Positions 45,462 to 55,487 of a stretch of DNA of 64,000 nucleotides are shown here, piece after piece. A model generated the notes under the pieces. The model saw only the letters and a list, made by a program, of their open reading frames with translations, did not search any database and was not told the DNA's origin. This DNA comes from Paenibacillus rhizosphaerae. Its GTDB lineage: Bacteria > Bacillota > Bacilli > Paenibacillales > Paenibacillaceae. The translations under genes and the position numbers were made by a program. The stretch is taken from NCBI RefSeq assembly GCF_014192015.1, contig NZ_JACHXJ010000006.1, positions 372,001-436,000 on the forward strand, in the 5' to 3' direction. Numbering within the stretch: the first letter of the stretch is position 1; each line of letters begins with the position of its first letter.

Positions 45462-48400
45462 TTACACCTCTCGTAGTAACGAATCTTTTTTAAACTGAAT
45501 ACCAAAACATGCTCCACCCAAATTTCTTTGGGTTTTATTGTTATCTTCTAGAAACAAAAAATGCCCCCGGGATTCTAAGGTATCTCTTGAAAGAAATAGT
45601 CCTAACCCTCTACCTTGTAATTTTTTTGTGAAGTATGGTTCAAAAACCCGTAGCATATCTGATTCTTTTATGCCCTGACCTGTATCATGAATAAATAATG
45701 TCTGAGTTGTTTCTGAGTAATAAAAGTGAATCTCTCTTCTATCTTGATTTAGCATCCAGTAAATTGAATTGGATACTACATTCGCAATAGGAGTAAACAA
45801 TACAGGCTCAATTTCTCTTACTACTAAATCTTCAGGTATGTCATTTATAATTTTAATTGTATACTTTCTAATATCGGTTGAAAAATACTCCAATATATCA
45901 TCAATGAATAATTTTATATTTATATCTCTGGATCTTTTTCTTGATTGCCTATATAGTGGACTCATTCTAGCTTGAAGCCTTTCTAATGAAGCAAAAGATT
46001 GATTAACTCTCTGAATAACTGGCGCCAAAGGAGTTGGTTTAAGCGCCTTAGACAATGCGTCAACATTTTCTCTAATTACTTTGTTTAAGGAGTTAAACTC
46101 GTGACTTGTCATTTCGGCCGCAAGTCCGACTGCTGACAGATCGCGATACATTTCGACTTCCTTCTTCAACAGTCCTATTAAAAATTCATCATTATTTATC
46201 AGATTAATATTATCTAAATTATCGATAACTTTACTTAACAATAGTTCGGTGTTTCTAAGGATTGTACTTTGCTTTATTTCATTTTCATAGCTTAATATCT
46301 TCTCTTGTATTTTATTAACATTAGAATTGAAATCATGTAATGTTTCTTGAACTGCATTTTGTAGAATAGTATCATTTAAAAATGTAGTTTTGTTGTTTAT
46401 TTTATATTGATTAAACTTCTTCCGGTATTCAGTGAGCTCCTCAATTTCATTATTTATTTTTTTTCTATTCTCTTCTGTTGAATTAATTAATAGATTTACT
46501 GTTTTTTCTCTGACTTCATCTAACAATTCATAATGATACTTAAAGTAGTCTTTGTTTAATTCGTTGATTTTTCTAATAAATATATCAATCCACCCTAAGG
46601 CTTCATCTAAATTTGCATTGATATTGGATAGGTCTTCGGATTCTTCAAGAACTGGCACAAGATCAAGTTGATTTATTAGGTAATCGAGCTTCTGCTTATT
46701 TATTACAACCGCATTGACGCATTCATTATTCATTTCCTCAATTAATTCCACTAATTCAATCGAATGGTTGTACCTTGGATTCACTTCAAGCTTAAACTGC
46801 TGAAGTAAATCCATTTTCTCTATACTCTCTCTTTTAAAAGAATATATCAGATCATATTTTTCCAACTTGTTTTTACTTAATTCGATTTTACTTTTGTAGT
46901 TTTCAAATTCTGTATTGATATTTATCAATAATTTAGATGATTGATCATTCAATAGATCACTAAAATTTTCTATAGCTTTATTCAAATCTTTAAAATATTC
47001 CTTTTCCTTCTTCTCCTCTTCTAATTGTTGTTGTCTAGCCCTTTCTTGCCGTAGATGCTCTTCTTTTAATGCGTTTATATAGTTATTTCTCTTACCCTCA
47101 TCCTGAGTTGTACCCAAATACTCAAGCGCCCACCACTTTAATAAATTGATTGCTACATTTCTGAAGTAATTGTAGCTAGAATTCTCTACAAACCCCTCTC
47201 TGCTTGATTTATCTACCAAATTGGGATTAGATATCTTACTAATTTCCATAAACCCAAACATTCTTCGATGACTAAATAAATATGTAGTAGCACGTCTAGA
47301 TCTTCTTTCCTCCATGTGCAAAAAATCATTTCCTTTTTCGCCATAGGGAAGAATTCTTAATCCATCCCTATAAACATAGATACCTCCTATGTCCTCAAGC
47401 TTATCTTTCATATCTCGGTGCTGGTCTTTATTTAATGAGGAGACACTTTGGTTACCCTCTACAAAAAACCACTTTAGATAAATTGGACCAAAATTTTTAT
47501 AATTTTTACTAAGTCCTATAGTTAACTCCCTTGCGGGTACATTGATTTCCTCAATTTTGCCCTGTCCTCGCATAAGTGCCTTACCAATGAACATACCATC
47601 AATTATCTTACCTTTTAATGCATAATCATATAGTTTAATATCATCTTTATTAAACCACTGTTCATCTTCTAATGAGTGCCCATTAATGTGGATTTTTGGG
47701 TAGAAGCTATTATCTTCTTTTACTTCATTCTCCAAAGGAATATTTGTAATTAATTCCTCCTCTTCTAATTCTTTATCATAAATGTCTATATAGTTTTGAA
47801 ACGAGTAAAGAAGATCTTTTAATCTTCTATATCGAATTTTAAGTGTTTCATCCTGAACCTGTAGATTCTTAATATCTTCATATAGCTTCCAATCCCAGCT
47901 AGAATCTATATTTTTAAGATAAAAAATAGTTCCTCCCTTACGACTTTCTATTATTTTCATTCTATTAAATACTTTATTTTCTATTTGAAAAGAGTTGATT
48001 TGTTCAATTACAAGCTCTCTGACTTCATTTTCCCATCTTGAATCATCTTCTAAATTATTTAGTAACATTTTTTTTAAGTCAAGCAGGTTTTCTTTTAAAT
48101 AGAATGAGACTTCATCTATTGTATTAAAAGTCTTTAAAGGAATTTCTATATCATCAAGGAACAATTTTTCGTTTCTGAAAAGTTCCCAATGAAGATACAG
48201 TACACACCATTTGCCATCCAACTTCTTTTTCGAGATTATTATGAGCTGGTCTCCTAATAAGGACACCGCTAGTCTCCCTATTCCTTTCTCGCCTATTTTA
48301 ATTCGATTTTTTTTTGAAGGCTTAATATCTTTAGTTTTCTTGGAGTAGGTTCCAATTGTAAGCCAATTTTGTTCTAAATCGTCAGCACTCATTCCATCCC

Positions 48401-48572
48401 CATCATCGCAGACTAAGATACTTTGTTTATCGGTATCTATGTCTATCAATCCTTCCGAAGCATCTGCATCGTAAGAATTCCTTAACAACTCGGATATGGC
48501 GGTTACTTCATCTCTTATTTGCTGTTTACCGAGGAGATCTACAGCTCTAGCCCTTGTTTTAAATTTTGCCAT
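45462..48572 (-). CDS. Double-GHKL ATPase: MORC/Hsp90-like N-terminus and histidine-kinase-like C-terminus
   Basis: 1036 residues. The N-terminal GHKL fold has ELLRNSYDADA (Asn32, Asp35), VCDDGDGM (56-61) and GEKGIGRLA (94-102), as in Hsp90/MORC proteins. A long, very charged coiled-coil middle (about 500-810) follows. The C-terminus is a histidine-kinase-like unit: MTSHEFNSL with His824 as the H-box, the N-box IANVVSNSIYWM (about 929-940), DTGQGI (963-968), FEPYFTKK (977-984) and GRGLGLFLS (987-995). It probably senses DNA or a phage product and signals to the receiver protein. ATG 48572 follows GGGAGATG; a TTG at 48587 is less likely. Confidence 0.8.
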   Translation of the reverse strand: MAKFKTRARAVDLLGKQQIRDEVTAISELLRNSYDADASEGLIDIDTDKQSILVCDDGDGMSADDLEQNWLTIGTYSKKTKDIKPSKKNRIKIGEKGIGRLAVSLLGDQLIIISKKKLDGKWCVLYLHWELFRNEKLFLDDIEIPLKTFNTIDEVSFYLKENLLDLKKMLLNNLEDDSRWENEVRELVIEQINSFQIENKVFNRMKIIESRKGGTIFYLKNIDSSWDWKLYEDIKNLQVQDETLKIRYRRLKDLLYSFQNYIDIYDKELEEEELITNIPLENEVKEDNSFYPKIHINGHSLEDEQWFNKDDIKLYDYALKGKIIDGMFIGKALMRGQGKIEEINVPARELTIGLSKNYKNFGPIYLKWFFVEGNQSVSSLNKDQHRDMKDKLEDIGGIYVYRDGLRILPYGEKGNDFLHMEERRSRRATTYLFSHRRMFGFMEISKISNPNLVDKSSREGFVENSSYNYFRNVAINLLKWWALEYLGTTQDEGKRNNYINALKEEHLRQERARQQQLEEEKKEKEYFKDLNKAIENFSDLLNDQSSKLLININTEFENYKSKIELSKNKLEKYDLIYSFKRESIEKMDLLQQFKLEVNPRYNHSIELVELIEEMNNECVNAVVINKQKLDYLINQLDLVPVLEESEDLSNINANLDEALGWIDIFIRKINELNKDYFKYHYELLDEVREKTVNLLINSTEENRKKINNEIEELTEYRKKFNQYKINNKTTFLNDTILQNAVQETLHDFNSNVNKIQEKILSYENEIKQSTILRNTELLLSKVIDNLDNINLINNDEFLIGLLKKEVEMYRDLSAVGLAAEMTSHEFNSLNKVIRENVDALSKALKPTPLAPVIQRVNQSFASLERLQARMSPLYRQSRKRSRDINIKLFIDDILEYFSTDIRKYTIKIINDIPEDLVVREIEPVLFTPIANVVSNSIYWMLNQDRREIHFYYSETTQTLFIHDTGQGIKESDMLRVFEPYFTKKLQGRGLGLFLSRDTLESRGHFLFLEDNNKTQRNLGGACFGIQFKKDSLLREV

Positions 48573-48689
48573 TTTAACATCTCCCAAACATTGTTTTACC
48601 CCTTCAAATCAGATATAGGTACTTTTCAGCAGCTGCTACATTGTTATACAATAATAAGTCATAAAGAGTATTTTTGTAGGGGGTACTAT

Positions 48690-49895
48690 GTGAAATTTTC
48701 AGCTATAGATTTATTTTCCGGTGCAGGTGGGGTATCCGAAGCGTTAAAAGAACACTTTGATATTAAATGTGCCGTTGAATTCGATGAAATTATTGCAAGA
48801 ACGTATGAGCTTAATCACGGCAATAGCCACCTACTAGTAAAAGATATACGAAAAATAAGGAATAGGAAATGGAACAAGATCAAAAGAAAACTTAATGGTG
48901 AAGACCTGGACCTTCTCATCGCAACGCCACCATGTCAGGGCTTCTCAAGACATAGTCGCAAAAAGACCGTTACAAACGCCGACGATCGTAACAAACTTAT
49001 TATGGAAATAATAAGAGTTGCAAAAATATTTCAACCTAATTATATCTTATTTGAAAACGTCGATAATATAGTTAACTTTAAAATTTTCCATATCTTTTTA
49101 TCCCTTCTCACTAATCTGAATTCCGATGGATTTAAAAAAGATTTGGAGCGACCGTCATATCACCTACGGTTTGAGGTAGTTGACGCAGTTAACTATGGCG
49201 TCCCTCAACACCGAAAAAGAATGATACTTGTTGGGAAAAAGATCAACTTATTCCCGAACATCGATGCGATTATTCAGGAATCCGGTAAAGGATTGCCATT
49301 TGTAACTAACCCGCTTTCCCTATGGCCAGAAAAGGTTGAAGCCCCCACATTAAGGGAACATTTAAAGCCATATAATTTATCAAGATTGGAAGCAGGTGGA
49401 ACGGATGAAAAAGACAGGCTACATAGATGTAGGAACCTTTCTCCGGAAAACCTCATTAGAATTAGAAACACTCCTTTAAACGGAGGAAGTCGTTCTGATT
49501 GGACAGACGAAGGCTTAGCTTTAGAATGTCATAAAAAAGCAAATGTAAGTTTTGGTGATGTCTATGGTAGAATGAATTTTGACGATTATGCTCCTACAAT
49601 AACTTGCGGGTGTCTAGCCTATACAAAAGGACGATTCGGACATCCTGAAGAAGATCGAGCAATCAGCATGAGAGAGGCTGCATTAATCCAAACCTTCCCC
49701 GTACATTATAAATTTACCGGAAAAATCGGTGGAAATGCTTATGAAGGCTCAAGTGAACATATTGCAACTCAAATCGGAAATGCCGTCCCAGTAAAACTGG
49801 CTCAATCTTTTGTAGATCTCATATATAATCAACTAATAAAGGAAGCTCAAACCGATTTGTTCTCCGAACAATTTGTTGCAACAAATAAAGTATAA
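48690..49895 (+). CDS. drmMII: DNA (cytosine-5) methyltransferase, DISARM DrmMII
   Basis: 401 residues with all C5-methyltransferase motifs: AIDLFSGAGG (motif I), VEFDE (II), ATPPCQGFS with catalytic Cys82 (IV), FENVD (VI), QHRKRM (VIII), a recognition region of about 100 residues, REAALIQTFP (IX) and QIGNAVP (X). GTG 48690 is the start, with TAGGGGG upstream; the longer open frame to 48519 overlaps the divergent kinase-like gene. It would mark host DNA for the DISARM system. It is on the plus strand and convergent with drmB, instead of being in the main operon. Confidence 0.88.
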   Translation: MKFSAIDLFSGAGGVSEALKEHFDIKCAVEFDEIIARTYELNHGNSHLLVKDIRKIRNRKWNKIKRKLNGEDLDLLIATPPCQGFSRHSRKKTVTNADDRNKLIMEIIRVAKIFQPNYILFENVDNIVNFKIFHIFLSLLTNLNSDGFKKDLERPSYHLRFEVVDAVNYGVPQHRKRMILVGKKINLFPNIDAIIQESGKGLPFVTNPLSLWPEKVEAPTLREHLKPYNLSRLEAGGTDEKDRLHRCRNLSPENLIRIRNTPLNGGSRSDWTDEGLALECHKKANVSFGDVYGRMNFDDYAPTITCGCLAYTKGRFGHPEEDRAISMREAALIQTFPVHYKFTGKIGGNAYEGSSEHIATQIGNAVPVKLAQSFVDLIYNQLIKEAQTDLFSEQFVATNKV

Positions 49896-49898
49896 AGC

Positions 49899-49932
49899 AG
49901 AGACCTAAGGTTTTTTCACCTAGGTCTCTTTA
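49899..49932. terminator. Bidirectional terminator between drmMII and drmB
   Basis: AGAGACCTAAGG pairs with CCTAGGTCTCT (one bulge) around a T-rich loop. It sits between the convergent methyltransferase and drmB genes. Confidence 0.75.
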
Positions 49933-49953
49933 AATATTCAAAACGATTATCTC

Positions 49954-51864
49954 TTATCTTACTCGCAGCCACTCTTTATAAAAACCCATCTCTTTCTCTT
50001 CAAAGGTTCCCACGACTAATGCACGATCAAGAAATACATTAAACTCCTCACAGCTTGTTTCTGGAAGAAGGCCACACGAATGGCAAGATGCTAGATTCAA
50101 TGCATCCCTACCTTGACCTTTACTAGAAATACAAACAGGATCATTTGAGCATAATTCCCCAAACTCAATTGCCTTTTTAAATGTTCTAGGTAGACAATCC
50201 CAGTACCCTTGTCTCACAAGTCCACCAAGTGTTCCTTCAGAATCCCCGCTTGCAGTGTAAATAAAGATAGCAGACATTTCGAATCCATCTTCCGGCTCAC
50301 TGCAATACAATCTTTCGCGAAGAGACGCCGCAGTATATCCGCACTCAAAACTTAATTGTCGTATAAGCAAATGAGCTATTGTATGAAGTAACACGAATTT
50401 GGGGGTGATAACCCTACTCGTGAACTCCCCTTGATATGAAGCTTGATAATGGTCATTTATGATCTTTATTCTCTTATGAATACTTTCGTCATTCTCTTCC
50501 AACCACTGACTAATGTCACCGCTATTAAACTCAATAAATATTCCCTCGCCACGAACCTCGTAACCTGGGTACCATCTTGTTTTCGGTTCTTTTACCGATA
50601 TAAAACCAGGTATTTTTTCTCCTATTTCATTTGCGTCTGAGGGAGTTATTCTCGTAAATCCTGTAAGAGCACGTACTTCCCTAATCTTATGAATTAGTGA
50701 AACATCTTTAACAAAAGGAATACCATACAAATCAATGTCGGTCTCTTCCCTTACGAAATCATTTTCATTTAAATTGATTACCGAAATCTTTCCAGATAGG
50801 GCCTCAAACTCTTCGAGCCTATATTGCAACCCGCTCGCGTTTACTAAAGTAGAATCGTTGGCTGCAGGCTCCAGTAATCGCCTCATTAAGATATTTTTTA
50901 TTACACTCTCGTCGGCTGACAATTCAATTGATATTTCTTCGGACCATCTGTCCAACCTTTTTTTTATATTTTCCTGACGCTCAGGCTCGTCGCATTCCCC
51001 AATATAATTCAATGCTTTTTCAAAGCCTTTTGAAGATGAAATCTGCTCATTTATTTTTTCTGAGTAGGGAGGAATCACCAACGAGCTTACAACTTTCGGG
51101 TAATACAACGAGGATGCCCCTCGTTGCATTGCCCTTGGAAATTCATTGCAATCAACCGAATGATTCTTCCAAGGCATCCTTCCTGAACATCTGAGACCCA
51201 ACTTCTCCATGGCGTCCTTATCGAATGCTCCTTTTAAAGTAGCCCGTGCGTTACAACTTTTGCACTTTACATTGAGCCCTTCCAAGCCTGCTGTCGCCGT
51301 TGTTCCTGTCTCGAATGTTATTCTGGGATTGGTACATATTTCCTTATTACCAGTAACGTTCTTTTCATGTGCCCACTTTACCCATGGAAAGTCATCAATA
51401 TGTCCCTTGGTACATGCTACAACCATTCGGCTTGGAACCAGGCCCTGCCTACACTCCATGCACCTGGGTCTTCTCATGTTTGGATCATTTTCTTTTTGCC
51501 TAGTAGTTGCCTTCTTGGTATACTCTTTAATCCAAGACTTCATTGGCTGAAACACCCGACATTTGGGGCAAAAATACCACTCTGGAAATCTGGTATAAGC
51601 AATACCCCAATCATCCTTGTATTTACTGCTTCCTGGCATTCCAAAGTAATCCACTTGCAATGCTTTTTCTAGTCTCTCATCATGAATCCTGCTCACCCTT
51701 GTTCCCCAATATTCTGGTGCAGCTGTCATTAATGTTTGATCTGGAAAATCAACCATTGCTCCCACACCGTACTGTAGAATTGCCTGAGAGCTCCTAACCG
51801 TGTGTGTAACTTTGTTAAGCCTCTCTATATTTTTTTGCTTTCCTAACTTTTCCACAAGTATCAC
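49954..51864 (-). CDS. drmB: DISARM protein DrmB (DUF1998)
   Basis: Up to 636 residues. The N-terminal HTVRSSQAILQYGVGAMVDF and the C-terminal zinc-type cluster CSSDPVCISSKGQGRDALNL followed by ASCHSCGLLPETSCEEFN are DUF1998 hallmarks. Other Cys clusters (FCPKC, CMECRQG, CKSC) suggest further zinc sites. In DISARM, DrmB forms a complex with the DrmA helicase to thread and degrade foreign DNA. The first GTG (51864) overlaps the drmA stop as GTGA, while a second GTG (51855) has better spacing from GGGAG; either may be used. Confidence 0.88.
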   Translation of the reverse strand: MILVEKLGKQKNIERLNKVTHTVRSSQAILQYGVGAMVDFPDQTLMTAAPEYWGTRVSRIHDERLEKALQVDYFGMPGSSKYKDDWGIAYTRFPEWYFCPKCRVFQPMKSWIKEYTKKATTRQKENDPNMRRPRCMECRQGLVPSRMVVACTKGHIDDFPWVKWAHEKNVTGNKEICTNPRITFETGTTATAGLEGLNVKCKSCNARATLKGAFDKDAMEKLGLRCSGRMPWKNHSVDCNEFPRAMQRGASSLYYPKVVSSLVIPPYSEKINEQISSSKGFEKALNYIGECDEPERQENIKKRLDRWSEEISIELSADESVIKNILMRRLLEPAANDSTLVNASGLQYRLEEFEALSGKISVINLNENDFVREETDIDLYGIPFVKDVSLIHKIREVRALTGFTRITPSDANEIGEKIPGFISVKEPKTRWYPGYEVRGEGIFIEFNSGDISQWLEENDESIHKRIKIINDHYQASYQGEFTSRVITPKFVLLHTIAHLLIRQLSFECGYTAASLRERLYCSEPEDGFEMSAIFIYTASGDSEGTLGGLVRQGYWDCLPRTFKKAIEFGELCSNDPVCISSKGQGRDALNLASCHSCGLLPETSCEEFNVFLDRALVVGTFEEKEMGFYKEWLRVR

Positions 51865-54800
51865 TCCCAGATTATTAGCCCTGCTGTTATACTTCTATCC
51901 ACATTCCTCATAGATGTTAGAGTTTCTTTAGCAGTATCTGAACTTTCATTACCAAATACCTTTAACAATCGTTTTGAATCCGAAGGCGGGTCTTGTATTA
52001 TGTATCTATCGCCATAATAAAACCTCGTTTCACCTAACCGATTAATTCTATCCTCCCAATCATCCCAGAACTCCGTCATCTCCCTAAGGATCTCTTCCGA
52101 CTCATCTTTCAGCTCAATATCTACTCGTTGTTTTACTTCTTTTGCTCGATCTATGATATATGACTCAATCTCTTTTGTCGCTTCATCATTTCGCTGGAAG
52201 AACTGGGCCGCATTGTCCTGAGAAAGTTGGTATTTATGCCTCATAAGCGTCACCATAATGGCATGTAATGCGCGGTCGCGTGCCGGCTTAGAAAAAGGAG
52301 TTGCAGCCGTTGGTTCTACAAACTTATAGAATGACTCGTGATAGCTTCTAAATTGTTCATAGTGGGACCTATCACGGCTTTTTGCACCATCGTATAATAC
52401 AAATGCAATTCCTGGATAAGATCTTCCGATTCTACTTGATGCTTGAATATATTCACTCGTTAGCTTAGGTTGTCCTACCAACAACATCACATTCAATCGT
52501 GCCACGTCCACTCCTACGGAAATCATATTTGTCGCAAGTAAAACATTAACTGGAAATTTCTTCTCCTTTATATTCTCAACGCTGTAAACAACTTGTTCTA
52601 GTTTCTCTAAAGTTTCATTTAACTGTGAGGTAGAAATACGGCTTGTTAGCTCATCTGCCGAGCCAATTTGTCTAGTTAACTTCCTGTTTCCAAAGCGATA
52701 TGCCGTTCTCCTAAGAAAGTCCTTCACATCATCGTCCACTAGTGTTGAGCACTTGCTTAAATCACGCAAACTGTTAAAGTAGACTGCCAACGTCCAAAAT
52801 TTATCTTTCACCTCATCCGGAATATCTAGCATATGAACGCGTTGGAGGATTGCTGCGATAGAACGAACCTCCATCATTGCCTTTGTTTTCCCCGATGGCA
52901 TAATTCCAACATATTTCCTCCCTGGTTTATCTGTGGTATTTGCTTCGCGAGCAAAGAATGAATCTGATGCATCAATACCAGGTGCGGGAAACTGGCGCAC
53001 ATCTCTATTAAACAGATTAGAACATTGATCTTTTGCACGCCTAATTGTAGCTGTAGAAGCAATAATTTTAGGTTTCACACCTTTCGCACTGCACAAAGCA
53101 TCAATCGCAGTTTCGTACAATCCTACTACTGTGCCCAATGGTCCAGATATAAGATGTAATTCATCTTGAATAATTAATTCTGGATTTCTATTATTTCGAG
53201 TTTTTTGAGTCGCCGAAAAAAAACTACCCGCATCATTTTTCCAAGGTAACATGGCAAACTTATCAACTGTTCCAAACAATAAGGTTGGCGGGTTCTCGTA
53301 TAGCTCTTCGTCTACTACCTGAATAGGTAGCGCCGATTCAAATTCACAGTTTTCTTGAGGACAATAGATACGGAAATTATTTTTCTTATGCATTATATAT
53401 CCCCATTGACCGATCAAGCCTTTCCCTGTGGAAAAGTGATCTTTAACTAGTTTGGTACCGCACCATGGACACTTAAGTATCTGGAATTTATTATGTCTAT
53501 CTTTTACTTCCCTCAAGTCACTGCTGGTTGCTGAAAGAAGCTTATCGAGAGATTTTCTTGCATCATCGTTTTTGTTCGGAGTGTGAGCGCCCCCAATCCA
53601 AAGTCCTATTGTAATCCTTTCTTTCCCCAGAAAATATTTTGGATACCTTGCTTTTCTTCTTTCACAATCCATTCTAATAGACTCACATGCACAAATAAGT
53701 GTACTAGCTCTCAAAAATTGTTGCGCAGCTAAAAGCCGAAGTGTGTACCTCATGATTACAGTCGTACCATTGGAGTTCTCTAGATAATTAAGCCGTCGAT
53801 AAAAAATAGTGAATGCTGTTAGACCTAAGTACGCTTCTGTTTTACCACCACCTGTTGGAAACCATATAAGATCAACCAAATCTCGCTCATCACTTGATTC
53901 CTCCACAATTGATCTAAGACTCATTAATAAAAAGGCCAGCTGGAAAGGTCTCCATTTATGCTCACTGTCCGTTAACTTGTAGTAGTCTAAATCCTCCATC
54001 CTTTTCTGCAATATAGTGTCGTTAGGGTAATGATCTTCCTTCTGGAATACTGAATGAATACGTTGAATGAACATCGCCCTATTTGCCAATTGAAAAGCGT
54101 CATAGACCTCACTTTTCTCTTTCAGTAAATTTAATCCGTAGTACATTCGGCTACATGATTCCTTACAATCACAAATATGCTTTTCAACAGCCTCTTGAAA
54201 TCTTGAATCCAGCGCTTTACCAATCTTCTCAATTTCGGATATCCAAGTTGAATAAGCATCTATTAGACCCTCCAAGGCATTAACCTTGTATGACTTTTCA
54301 GTAGAATCCAAATCAGATAAATATTTCATTGAAAGTGCTCTTGGATTAACATTCTTATTAGTAATATTAAAATCCATTTGTGGTACTTCGAAAGTTGGCA
54401 TAAATTCGGTCCAGATTTGTCCTTTTCCAGTACCGCTCATTTTCCAATCTGTTGATACCCCGTGGCCAGTTGCATACACTTTTTTATCTCGATAAAGGAG
54501 GTCCAGACCTTTTTCTTCTAAATCCCTATTCTCTGTATAATCTCTATTAGTATATTCCATGAAGGAAATTTCTTTATTACATTCTGTATCCACCAATATC
54601 TTCGGCTGGAAAAAGGAGTTAGTGCCATTGTATACACCTGTGTTCATATTTACCAATAAGAATGTCACGGCATATAGACTGTCAGGAGTTGAGCGTTTAA
54701 GTGCAACGCACTTCATATTTTGACCCGAAATATTTGACTCTTCAAAATAATCATCAGTGAATTTTACGTCTAAACTGACTTCATGAGGAACTCTAACATA

Positions 54801-55469
54801 GCCTTTTGTAAACTGATTACTTAGTCTATAAAGGCAGTCTATTAAGTAGTCGTCATCAACTTCACCGGATTGCTTGATTTGTGTTACTTCCTTTGGGGTC
54901 ATTCGACTTTTTAAAATCAGAAGCCCCTTTTTATACTCAACCATGTGAATTACTTTTGTAGGTAAGATATAGTTCTCCGCACTTTCTGGAGAGAAGGGTA
55001 ACTTGCAATCTTCAATTGTCGCTTTTCGGTAAGTACCAAATGAAACATTAACGTTGAACGTTTCACAGTTTTGATCCATAAAAAAAGTCATTCCAACCGA
55101 TGATGGCATATTTTGCATCGAGAGGCTGATCTCATCATCTAAGGAACCATTTTCGGAATCATCCGCTATGTTCCCTAAATACCTCCGTTTTTTCTCATTC
55201 TTCTCAATGATCTCATCAGAAGGTTCCTCTTCAAGTTCCCCCCCATCCTCTTCCTGATCGGCCGTCATCGGTGTAGCTTCTTGATTGTTGTCTGCATTTA
55301 TAAGATTTCTTTGAGGGAATAGAACACCTACACTGTATCTTATCTCAGGTAAATCCGTGATTATCTCGTGATCTTCATCTGGAATTGAATACTCGGATCC
55401 CGGCCCAAGAAGCTCCCTTTTGACTTGATTAAATAATTCTTCTCTCGTATCTAGTAGGGTATCTTGCAT
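51861..55469 (-). CDS. drmA: DISARM helicase DrmA
   Basis: About 1202 residues. The N-terminal 500 residues include an acidic low-complexity stretch (EEDGGELEEEPSDE). The SF2 helicase core has Walker A FPTGGGKTEA (about 537-546), DELH (about 769-772), IASTATIRRA and the C-terminal motifs NVLLATNMISVGVDVARLNV and EYIQASSRIGRSYPG. A zinc-type CPWC near 666 and the Cys pair at about 703/708 interrupt it. The start is ATG 55469, since GGGAGG directly abuts ATG 55475. It lies between the drmE-like gene and drmB. Confidence 0.9.
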   Translation of the reverse strand: MQDTLLDTREELFNQVKRELLGPGSEYSIPDEDHEIITDLPEIRYSVGVLFPQRNLINADNNQEATPMTADQEEDGGELEEEPSDEIIEKNEKKRRYLGNIADDSENGSLDDEISLSMQNMPSSVGMTFFMDQNCETFNVNVSFGTYRKATIEDCKLPFSPESAENYILPTKVIHMVEYKKGLLILKSRMTPKEVTQIKQSGEVDDDYLIDCLYRLSNQFTKGYVRVPHEVSLDVKFTDDYFEESNISGQNMKCVALKRSTPDSLYAVTFLLVNMNTGVYNGTNSFFQPKILVDTECNKEISFMEYTNRDYTENRDLEEKGLDLLYRDKKVYATGHGVSTDWKMSGTGKGQIWTEFMPTFEVPQMDFNITNKNVNPRALSMKYLSDLDSTEKSYKVNALEGLIDAYSTWISEIEKIGKALDSRFQEAVEKHICDCKESCSRMYYGLNLLKEKSEVYDAFQLANRAMFIQRIHSVFQKEDHYPNDTILQKRMEDLDYYKLTDSEHKWRPFQLAFLLMSLRSIVEESSDERDLVDLIWFPTGGGKTEAYLGLTAFTIFYRRLNYLENSNGTTVIMRYTLRLLAAQQFLRASTLICACESIRMDCERRKARYPKYFLGKERITIGLWIGGAHTPNKNDDARKSLDKLLSATSSDLREVKDRHNKFQILKCPWCGTKLVKDHFSTGKGLIGQWGYIMHKKNNFRIYCPQENCEFESALPIQVVDEELYENPPTLLFGTVDKFAMLPWKNDAGSFFSATQKTRNNRNPELIIQDELHLISGPLGTVVGLYETAIDALCSAKGVKPKIIASTATIRRAKDQCSNLFNRDVRQFPAPGIDASDSFFAREANTTDKPGRKYVGIMPSGKTKAMMEVRSIAAILQRVHMLDIPDEVKDKFWTLAVYFNSLRDLSKCSTLVDDDVKDFLRRTAYRFGNRKLTRQIGSADELTSRISTSQLNETLEKLEQVVYSVENIKEKKFPVNVLLATNMISVGVDVARLNVMLLVGQPKLTSEYIQASSRIGRSYPGIAFVLYDGAKSRDRSHYEQFRSYHESFYKFVEPTAATPFSKPARDRALHAIMVTLMRHKYQLSQDNAAQFFQRNDEATKEIESYIIDRAKEVKQRVDIELKDESEEILREMTEFWDDWEDRINRLGETRFYYGDRYIIQDPPSDSKRLLKVFGNESSDTAKETLTSMRNVDRSITAGLIIWE

Positions 55470-55487
55470 CTTCATCCTCCCAATCTT

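Noticed and set aside
48519..48689. N-terminal extension of the methyltransferase
   Set aside because: It overlaps the divergent kinase-like gene and lacks motif content; GTG 48690 starts right at motif I.
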